DNA from: Symbiodinium natans
Taxonomy: Eukaryota; Sar; Dinophyceae; Suessiales; Symbiodiniaceae
Assembly: GCA_905221605.1 (NCBI GenBank)
Contig: CAJNDS010002426.1
Location: 1 to 64,000 of the forward strand
DNA: 64,000 bases
Direction of reading: 5' to 3'
In this document: positions 33,650-43,800 of the stretch, piece after piece
How the letters are laid out: each line of letters begins with the position of its first letter
Position numbering within the stretch: position 1 is the first letter of the stretch
Translations under genes and position numbers: made by a program
The notes under the pieces: model-generated
The model's database searches: none
What the model was told of the DNA's origin: nothing
What the model saw: the letters and a program-made list of their open reading frames with translations, nothing else

Positions 33650-34500
33650 AAGTAGACCTATTTTCGCGACGTCACCAAAATTAGGAAGATGAAAGCGCCT
33701 CTGAGGCCTGTGCATGCTGACATGTGCTGACTCACCGCACTGCTTTTGGCCGCTGTACAGGTTCAGGCACGAGTTGTATGGACCACGACAGACAGCTGCT
33801 GTTCTGGCTCGCCAGCAGAGATCTGCAGTGCTCAGAGCACGGGGCTTGCTGCCAGGAAGGCACTCCACACACTGCGCATTGTTGCTATTACTAATTTTCT
33901 TTTTACGATTGTTTGTTTAGGATGATGATGACGATGATGCCAATAATCTGCTGACTACAGGCGGGACTGCTCACGAGGCGCCGATGGCGAAGCTGCACCT
34001 GCCTGCATCGGGAGTACGCCAAAGATGGCACGAAAACTCCACTGGTGCAGAAACTCCACTTGCAGCATGGCATATTGAAGTGCAGCACCTTGATGTAACA
34101 GATGCGCAGGAGCGAGCAGGCTAAGGCTTTCCTATGAAAGCCGGATGCCTCTGGGCCCTCTTGGCGCTGTGCGCGCTGCAAAGCAGCCATGAGCTCCTGC
34201 ACAAGTTGCCACGGTTTAGGGTTTAGGGTTTAGGGTTTAGGGTTTAGAGTTTAGGGTTTAGGGTTTAGGGTTTAGGGCTGAGCTGCAAGAGTGTCTCTCT
34301 CTCTGGGCTTGAGGGTGCGAAACACCCCAAGACTCTCTCTCTCTCTCTCTCTCTCTCCCTCTCACTCCCTCTCTCCCTCTACCTCTCGCTAGGCCTAACG
34401 GGATTCTAACGGGACCATGCTTGCTCCCGCCTTCGCACCAGCAGAATCCAACGTGTCCGGAAAAGCCACCTGACACTTCGGCAGACATGCCCTATGTCCA
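33650..34500. other. Stretch with short both-strand ORFs and a CT run
   Basis: Contains a TTTAGGG tract at 34214-34277 and a (CT)n run at about 34297-34382. Frames are open on both strands near 33700-34200, so I do not assign a gene. Confidence 0.5.
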
Positions 34501-34784
34501 GTGCAGTTGGCAGGAGTAGTGGGACGGATGCTGCCCTGCAGTGACCTGATCAACCCTTTTGGCGTCCGAGCGCAAGATCCAGGGTCATGCAGTTCACGCG
34601 CAGTTGCGCTGCCAGGACATTTCAAGTTCAAAAAGACCGCGCATCAGCTGAACAAGGAAATCCTACAGCCCACGCCCCAAAAACTCACCCTGGACCCAAA
34701 CCCCTCGCCAAGCCCAACACGGCCCTTGCAAGCGTACGAAGGAGCTGCCAAACCAGGACCCTCCAACCAAAAAATGCAACTCGG

Positions 34785-34922
34785 TTTAGGGTTTAGGGTT
34801 TAGGGTTTAGGGTTTAGGGTTTCGGGTTTCGGGTTTAATTAGGGTTTAGGGTTTAGGGTTTAGGGTTTAGGGTTTAGGGTTTAGGGTTTAGGGTTTAGGG
34901 TTTAGGGTTTAGGGTTTAGGGC
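34785..34922 (+). repeat. TTTAGGG array
   Basis: About nineteen units interrupted by two TTTCGGG and one TTTAATTAGGG. Confidence 0.95.
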
Positions 34923-35087
34923 TTGTCGACCTAACATGCGTAGTAGGTGGAAAGAGAGACGGACGTCCGAAACCTTCAGTGCAAAAGAGTTCCGTCATGC
35001 CTATGGAGCTCTACTATATCCCACCCCAGGATGCCACCCAGAGCAATTGTAAGAAGCTTGAGTGCTTAAGCGTATCCTTAATACTAT

Positions 35088-36880
35088 TTGTATTAGTCAT
35101 GACAATACTGTCTGGAAATATGAAGAATATTTGTACACAGATAATGCACTTACACGGTAAATGGCTGTAATTATGTTCCATAATTACCATTTACTTCTAG
35201 GCAAGACTAGAAAGTCGGCTGTTCACTTGCCGTGCGGGCATCTTACGTTCCGGCAATTTTCGAAGTTCCCTGGACGGCTGAGAGGTCTTACTTACCCCCT
35301 CCTGGGGTACTCCTAACAAGATTGAATACGAATTGGGAATCGAGCCATTTTTCCCGAAGCCTGCCTGGTGTACCCCCCACGGAGCCTCCCTGGGACCTTC
35401 GAAAGAGCTTGCAGCTTCTTCAGACCTTCGAAAGAGCTTATTCAAAGAGGTCACACACAGAGAAACGCGCTGTTTTGGAGTAATTTTTGGCCCCAAGCAC
35501 GATTTAGCAAGGCCAGACAAAGAAAAACGCGCTGTTCCCGAGTAATTTTTGGCTCCAGGCCTTTGGCTGGCCACGAGCACTCGAGGGTCCATTTTCCTAA
35601 GTCGCTTTGGGGGCTTCAGGGACACAGAGAAACGCGCTGTTTTGGAGTAATTTTTGGCCCCAAGCACGATTTTGCAAGGCCAGACAAAGGAAAACGCGCT
35701 GTTCCCGAGTAATTTTTTGCTCCAAGCCTTTGGCTGGCCACGAGCACTCGAGGGTCCATTTTCCTAAGTCGCTTTGGGGGCTTCAGGGACACAGAGAAAC
35801 GCGCTGTTTTGGAGTAATTTTTGGCTCCAAGCACGATTTAACAAGGCCAGACAAAGAAAACGCGCTGTTCCCGAGTAATTTTTGGCTCCAAGCCTTTGGC
35901 TGGCCACGAGCACTCGAGGGTCCATTTTCCTAAGTCGCTTTGGGGGCTTCAGGGGGCTTACCCTCTCCTGGGCTACCCCACACGAAGGCAACAAATCTAG
36001 AAAATGCAGGGGGTCATTTCTGCTATATAAATTCTATTTAAAACGAATTGGGAATCGAGCCATTTTTCCCGAATCCTGGGGTACCCCCCACGAAGCCTCC
36101 CTGGGACCTTCGAAAGAGCTTGCAGCCTCTTTTCGAAAGAGCTTATTCAGAGAGGCCACACACAAAGAAACGCGCTGTTTTGGAGTAATTTTTGGCCCCA
36201 AGCACGATTTAACAAGGCCAGACAAAGAAAAACGCGCTGTTCCCGAGTAATTTTTGGCTCCAGGCCTTTGGCTGGCCACGAGCACTCGAGGGTCCATTTT
36301 CCTAAGTCGCTTTGGGGGCTTCAGGGGGCTTACCCTCTCCTGGGCTACCCCACACGAAGGCAACAAATCTAGAAAATGCAGGGGGTCATTTCTGCTATAT
36401 AAATTCTATTTAAAACGAATTGGGAATCGAGCCATTTTTCCCGAATCCCGGGGTACCCCCCACGAAGCCTCCCTGGGACCTTCGAAAGAGCTTGCAGCCT
36501 CTTTTCGAAAGAGCTTATTCAGAGAGGCCACACACAAAGAAACGCGCTGTTTTGGAGTAATTTTTTGCCCCAAGCACGATTTAACAAGGCCAGACAAAGA
36601 AAAACGCGCTGTTCCCGAGTAATTTTTGGCTCCAGGCCTTTGGCTGGCCACGAGCACTCGAGGGTCCATTTGTGGGAGCGACGTTAGGAGGCTGCCTGTA
36701 GGGTTCAAATTATTACTGTAATAGTACTGACAGTACTGTCTTGTTGAAATATTAAAGAATATTTGTATACAGACAATGCACTTACACAGTAAATGGCTGT
36801 AATTATGTTCCATAATTACCATTTACCTCTAGGTAAGACTAGTAAGTCGGTTGTTCACTTCCCGTACGGGTGTCATACGC
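35088..36880. mobile_element. Repeat element bounded by hairpin-bearing direct repeats
   Basis: Direct repeats of about 150 bases, diverged by point changes, lie at about 35088-35235 and 36709-36880. Each contains the same hairpin: GTAAATG, GTAATTAT, five-base loop, ATAATTAC, CATTTAC (35157-35194 and 36789-36826). Between them are tandem units near 170 bases (starts about 35463, 35628, 35799) and a 372-base duplication (35969-36340 and 36341-36680 region). Units share ACGCGCTGTT and GAGTAATTTTTGGC. No transposase or reverse transcriptase reading was found, so it is non-autonomous or a satellite that captured the ends. Confidence 0.7.
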
Positions 36881-36928
36881 TCCTGTACGTGAGAAGGCAT
36901 AAGCTGGCACACAGGCTTATGCTTTTGA

Positions 36929-37157
36929 GTTTAGGGTTTAGGGTTTAGGGTTTAGGGTTTAGGGTTTAGGGTTTAGGGTTTAGGGTTTAGGGTTTAGGGT
37001 TTAGGGTTTAGACCCTCTGGCATCAACTCCCCGGTGCCTCGAAGTGCACGTAGAGGTCACCCCGCTGCGAGGATCCGGGCTGGTTCGATGGCAGGGTTTA
37101 GGGTTTAGGGTTTAGGGTTCAGGGTTTAGGGTTTAGGGTTTAGGGTTTAGGGTTCAG
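36929..37157 (+). repeat. Two TTTAGGG arrays
   Basis: 36929-37013 (about twelve units) and 37093-37157 (about nine units, two TTCAGGG) with 80 unique bases between. Confidence 0.95.
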
Positions 37158-37339
37158 GGGAAGTTCGCGGGGAGGGTTCGGGCGAGGGGTCTCCTGAAAC
37201 TCTCAGGGTTCAGCGCCACAAAGAGCCCCGAACGAGGGGGCAAAGGTTTTCCATGACCACTGCTGTGGAGAACTCCCCCTTGGTAGCCCTAACCCCGATG
37301 AAACCCCACAGCACTTGTCAGGGCACCGTGGCTAAGGCT

Positions 37340-37835
37340 TAAGATTGTCAAGGTTGCAGGGTTGTTTATGGACTTTCAAGGGTTGCAACATCGGTCTCCT
37401 TCCCCCCCGCCCCCTGTAGCGGAAACTTTCTCCCCAATCCTGTGGGACTCCCGAAAAGGACCACCCCTATAACTTCCCCTGGGATCCCCGGGACGCCCCC
37501 CCGGGATGCCCGGGACAGGGGTGTGGCGCTGTTGGCTTGCCTCCGTCTGCGATGCGCTGCTTTGGGCCCACCCGGCTTCCCGGGGCGGCGCACGCAAGTG
37601 TTTGCAATGATTTTGATTCCGAGGTACCCCAGCAGCATGTGAAGGCAAATTCCGAGCAGACCCTCAACAACCGAAACCGAGCTGTGCCTTGGGCATGCCT
37701 TCTCCACGAATCTGCTGGCAGGAGCCTGGCTTAATCACCTGCAGCGGCAACTGGAGAACTGAAAACCCTGCACATCCACTTCAGAACTACTGATCGCACG
37801 TGAACTGCACCAAGGCCACTCCAAAGCCCCGCCTT
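37340..37835. other. Region downstream of the last recognised DnaJ exon
   Basis: Several frames are open on both strands. It should hold the final DnaJ exon(s), but I could not identify the expected Gly-Glu-Gly-Met-Pro motif. Confidence 0.4.
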
Positions 37836-37839
37836 TGTG

Positions 37840-40800
37840 GATCCGCAAACCAGCAGCTCTCGACCATCCAAGTGCTGCAGCCTGATACAGAGAGGTTTGG
37901 GATGCTTTTGGGGCAGCTTAGGGGGCGTGTGCCTAGCAGCTCCACCAGTGAGGGCATCGGCCAACGGAATCTGCACTGCCTGCACCAACGGAGCGCCGTG
38001 AATGCAGTGCAGGCTCTTGTACCCGAAGAGAAGCTGAGACATTCCGAAACTAAGCCTGCTGCGATGTGCAGGTCCTCCCCCTGGCGGCTGAAGTGTGGAT
38101 GGGGCTTCACCTCAGGTGGTCCCGCTTCGGAGCAAAGGGGGACGGGGTACAAAAACACTGGGTGGAGGCACATGCCCTATCCAAGTATTCCAAGTCTGGC
38201 CCAAACCCTAAACCCTAAACCCCAAACCCTAAACCCTAAACCCCAAACCCTAAACCCCAAACCCATTACGACAACCGGGCGGTTGCCTTCAATCATCCCC
38301 AAAACCCTAAACCCTAAACCCTAAACCCAAAACCCCAAACCCTAACCCCAAACCCATTACGACAACCGGGCGGTTGCCTTAAATCATCCCCTAAACCCTA
38401 AACCCTAAACCCTAAACCCTAAACCCATGGGCTCCTCACTCTGATGACTCCGACCACATCCCTGCGAGGCCTGGCTCGAGGCGCATCGTTATGGGAGGTG
38501 GGGGCGGTTACATCAATTCAGCCACCCGCCCCCCCTGCCAAGCCCTGCCCGGTTTTCAGCTCGGTGTGGCGGGAGCTGGGCCGTGGCTGCTCACCTGTTC
38601 CCCTTGTCGTAGCCTAGGGTTTAGGGTTTAGGGTTTAGGGTTTAGGGTTTAGGGTTTAGGGTTTAGGGTTTAGGGTTTAGGGTTTAGGGTTTAGGGTTTA
38701 GGGTTTAGGGTTTAGGGTTTAGGGTTTAGGGTTTAGGGTTTAGGGTTTAGGGTTTAGAACTTGGGGTTTGGGGTTTAGGGTTTGGGGCTTAGGGTTCAGC
38801 ATCTCAAGTCTGAGCATTCACTAGTCAAGCTCGTGACTCTGGTATCGAAACTGTACCCACCCACCCTTTGGATCCCACAACATAGGAAACTATCACAGTT
38901 TCATCAAAGGAACGGAGTTGTCGACCAGTTTTGTTTATCAAAAGAATGAAGTTGTCGACCTTAATTTGTCTCAGGCCAAATCATTTCTAACACAGAACCA
39001 AAACCGACGAGCATTCGCCTGAACCCTGCAACGCTGCCATCGCAGGGCAGCAAACCAGGCAGCCCCTTGTGGGGGGGGTGGGGGGGGGTTCGGGGGGGTG
39101 GGGGTTGGGGGGGGGGGAGTGGGGGCGCGCCCTTGAGACAGGCAATGCCCACGAACCATGCAAAAATTCCAGACAAAAATTTGCAAAAATGCCCACGAAG
39201 CAGGCAAAATATGCCCACGAAGCAGGCAAATGCCCACAAAGCAGGCAAATTTGCCCACGAACCAGGCATGCCCACGAAGCAGGGAAGTTTGCCCACGAAC
39301 CAGGCAAACGCCCACGAACAGACAATAATTATGAAATTTAGCCTGAAATTTGCCTGAAATTTGCCGCCCACTGGGGTAATTAAGGTTTAAAGAACCATAA
39401 GGAAAGAGAGGTTGGGGGGGGGGGGCAGGGGCATGCTTCGGTTCATTCCGGTGCAGCCTCCCTCTCTTCTGTTCCCACTACAGACATTCCCTGGTTCACC
39501 TGCGGCATCTGAAGTTCGGGCCTGGCAGCTGAAGCTTGAGAGAGCAAATCGTGCCCTGCCTGCCGTCCGCTGTCTGGCAGGCAACGACGGAACTTGGCGA
39601 AGGACAGCAGACACATGCATTCAGACACCCTAAACCCTAAACCCCAAACCCTAGACCCTAAACCCGAAACCCTAAACCCTAAACCCGAAACCCTAAACCC
39701 TAAAACCCTAACCCTAAACCCTAAACCCTAAACCAACTTGGGAGCTCAGGGCCGCTGGGCGCCATACCCATCTTCGAGGCCCGGTTGTATGCGAACCTCG
39801 AGGACCTGTGTGCCATCGATGGGACAAAGATCCACAAAAGCGTCCAAGAATGTGGGTTGGGATGCTCCCCCGTAAACAAGCAGTACTTAAGAGGTACTAT
39901 AATCCTATTCAGGACTGTTAGTAGTTAGTACAATGGGGACCATCCCAAAATATGTGAGTTTGCGAAAATAAGGACCTCCAGTAAGGTACCCATAATTTCG
40001 GAAACCCCCATAGCCAACAAAACTTGGCACTGGCTCCTCGCACCTCGTGCTCCTGGAGCATGAACCAATCAGGCAAGCAACAACAAGCAGCACAAAATCG
40101 TCCCCATCCCCCTGCGAAGGGGGTCTCCTCGCGTTGCCCCAGACCCTGACAAGGCTGGCAGATGCCGCGGGCGAGCCAGCCGCGTCCGTGGCAGCTGTTG
40201 CAGGCCAGCTGCACCTCTGCATTAACTGCTCGCAAATACAGAGGCGGAAGGCTCAGGGCTTGGGATTGCCTTGGGATTGCCGTGAGCGCCCCATCCCGAA
40301 CCCAGTGGGCTCGAGGTTTCAGGGCCTGAGGGAGGACTTGCCGACTCAAACCGAAACTTGCTGCGAACCGAAGCACCCCAAGTGAAGATCTTCACCGACA
40401 TGTAGCGAAAACACAAGGCTCTACAGGCAGTGTCGCTCCAGCAAAATGCTGGGACTGCCAAACCATCGACAAGTATGGTTCAAGTATGGTTCAGAGTTGA
40501 GGGTTTAGGATTCAGGGTTTAGGGTATTTGCCCACCTGATGCACGAAGCCAGGTCCAACAGAGCGGCGTACACGAACTCCGGAGCCCTCACCGCAAGACC
40601 CACGTGAACTGCTACAAGAGCCTAAAAGAGCCTAAAGGCTTTCCACACAAAGCTTGGTCAGAACCGCATAGAGATGCACTTCGTGAGGATCTCGAGCCTC
40701 ACAGGTGCGGCAGGTAGGCCCTTGGGCAGCACCAGCACCGCGGCAGGACGCACACCGGGACGTCCTGTGCGCAGTCGCTGCGGATCGTCGGGAGTCGGTG

Positions 40801-43800
40801 GGGGATCGGTTCCCCGCCTCTTGACGCGGATGCGCTTCGTGGATCCCGTGAACACGTCTTCCAGCGTCACAGGGACGCTGGCCTCCAGAACCGGCTTCAT
40901 TGCTAGGTGATAAAGAGTCATTTGGGATATTGGGGGTTTGGCCTTTGCCGGCACAGAATGGGCTCCAAGCAAGTCTGCGAACCTGCCGACGCCGCCTGAA
41001 GGTTGAAACGGGCTGAGATGGATTGGCAGGGGAAGCGGCTTAAAGCTTTCAAAATCCTGGCCTTCGGCAAAGAAGTTGCTGAACATGTCGAAAACTGTTT
41101 GGCCACCGCCGGCATCTGGGCAAACAAAGTGGCAGTCAGTCTACAAAACAACAAAACGCCGCACGGTGCGCCAGAGGAGCAGGCGTCTTGTGTGGGGGTT
41201 CTTGGCCACTTGCTGGGCCTTCCGGTAGCCCTGGGCCACACAACATGGGGATACATGGGGTTTACGATTTTGGGGTGCCTCATTGGGGTCCTTGGGGTTT
41301 TAAAACAAGGGGATCCTACTTTTTGCAGGAGAGTTCTACATTGAGGGGGGGGAGTCCCTTATCATCGCAAAGCCCCCCACCTTATCCCGCGGCTGCTCTT
41401 TGAAGCTCCCTGGGCCTCATCACCCATCTGGTCATACAGAGCTCTGCGCTCCTCACGACAGCACACATGATCTGAAACCGAGCCGCCTGGGACAGACAAC
41501 AACTTCAGCTCTGGAGAGCTGCTCCTGGTCGCTCAGAATTTCGTAGGCCGAGCTCAACTCCTAGCAGGGGCGGTCGCACCACACCCTGCAGTTTGTCTAC
41601 GCATTCCAATAAGATCCCCAGTGCCCTCACAGCATCTGAAAGGGGGAGGGACGCGTCTCGACGGCTTCAAGCTTGCGAAAGGCTTGTAAGCAGCAAGGAA
41701 GACAGTGAACTGATCCAACACAGATCGCCGTCCTTTCGTGTCGACCATGTCACACAGTACCAGAACGCAGCTCGTTTTTCAACACCCGGACCTTGTACCT
41801 GCAAGCGCTCCGGCAAGGCGCCTCACGGGATCCTTGCATCGAATTTGCTGCGCGCGCAGGAACCTTTGTTATTCTAGCATGCCTGTTGGACCCAGAAGCC
41901 TCTCATTGCCGAAGGCTGGGCTCTAGGGCACGCAAGCGGACAGGAACATAATGGCAGCATCGGGGCTTCTGACTGATAGTAGCAAGCCGCACCCAGGACT
42001 CACCCACAAAGTGTACAGTAGACTTCATGGTTAAGCGGACTCGCAAGCCAGAGGCTACTGCCCCAACCAAACATAAGCATGACAAACACCGGCATGGTCT
42101 TCCAAAAAGCCGTTCATACGTCTGACTCTCATCTGCGGCTGGAACATAACTCAGCACAGAACTTATCCTGGTACTTGCTATCAGCCTTTCTACTGAAGTT
42201 CTTTTCCCGACGCATAAGCCGGGCAACGGGCCAACTCAAGCGGACAACTGACGAACATCTAAAAGATGTCCGCTTCTCCAGAACAAAGGAACCTGTTGAG
42301 ATCTGGGGTTGACATGGCGAAAAAATTTAGCATACATGTCTTGCGCCACCTAAGTCCTTCAAAGACAGTCAGATACAACATTTGAGGCTTGAAGGGCTGG
42401 CTGTTGAACAGTTCATGGACGGGAAGCACCCAACACCAAAAGCCGTAATCCTTGTACCTTGGACATTGCATACAGACACGTGAAAGTCGTCTAACATGTG
42501 GCCGCCTGAAAACCGAGCCCATGCGAGATCTTTGTACCGCACACCACGACTCCCTGCTCGCAGCATGTCCCATCTTGCCTCGAACACAATTTCAATTGGC
42601 TCAGCAAGGTGCCCCAAGAGAAAAAAAGGTGGACAGCAACCAAAAAAACAAACACTACAAAGACATGGCCAACAGGGACTGGATGTGTACCTGACTGATT
42701 CAGGTCACGAGTTCGAAAGTGCTAGCCGTCTCATGCCAGCTATAGGATGCCGGGCAGAAGTACGAACGGCACGCCGAGTCGCTTCTAATGAGATCCAGGA
42801 ATTCAGACAGCGGCCTGTTGAAGTTGACTTCCTCAACCAAACTCACTGGTTCATAGCATTGAGAACTCAGGTTTTTCTGATCGCAACTGCAGCAAGTCTT
42901 GTTTCACAAGCCCATCATCCTCATCATGCTGTCCACTTGTTGCACAATTACACACACCCCTCTCCCCCTTTCGGAGAACTTTATGGGCAAGCCCGCAGAC
43001 TGCAAGCACGACCTCGCGCAATACAAGTACAGAGCTCGTTTTCAACACCCGGACCTTGTACCTGCAAGCGCTCCGGCAAGGCGCCTCACGGGATCCTTGC
43101 ATCGAATTTGCTGCGCGCGCAGGAACCTTTGTTATTCTAGCATGCCTGTTGGACCCAGAAGCCTCTCATTGCCGAAGGCTGGGCTCTAGGGCACGCAAGC
43201 GGACAGGAACATAATGGCAGCATCGGGGCTTCTGACTGATAGTAGCAAGCCGCACCCAGGACTCACCCACAAAGTGTACAGTAGACTTCATGGTTAAGCG
43301 GACTCGCAAGCCAGAGGCTACTGCCCCAACCAAACATAAGCATGACAAACACCGGCATGGTCTTCCAAAAAGCCGTTCATACGTCTGACTCTCATCTGCG
43401 GCTGGAACATAACTCAGCACAGAACTTATCCTGGTACTTGCTATCAGCCTTTCTACTGAAGTTCCTTTCCCGACGCATAAGCCGGGCAACGGGCCAACTC
43501 AAGCGGACAACTGACGAACATCTAAAAGATGTCCGCTTCTCCAGAACAAAGGAACCTGTTGAGATCTGGGGTTGACATGGCGAAAAAATTTAGCATACAT
43601 GTCTTGCGCCACCTAAGTCCTTCAAAGACAGTCAGATACAACATTTGAGGCTTGAAGGGCTGGCTGTTGAACAGTTCAAGATGCCGCATGGACGGGAAGC
43701 ACCCAACACCAAAAGACGTAATCCTTGTCTTGCATACAGACATGTTGAAGGTCGAAACACCAGGGTCTGTCACAAGATACGTGTCTAGCATGTGGTACAA

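Noticed and set aside
35197-36822. Overlapping ORFs of 100-156 residues in the tandem units
   Set aside because: They repeat with the unit, occur on both strands and show no domain.
38961-39371. Trp/Phe/Val-rich 136-residue minus ORF resembling a membrane protein
   Set aside because: It is a translation of the GCCCACGAAGCAGGCAAA minisatellite and an adjoining G-run.
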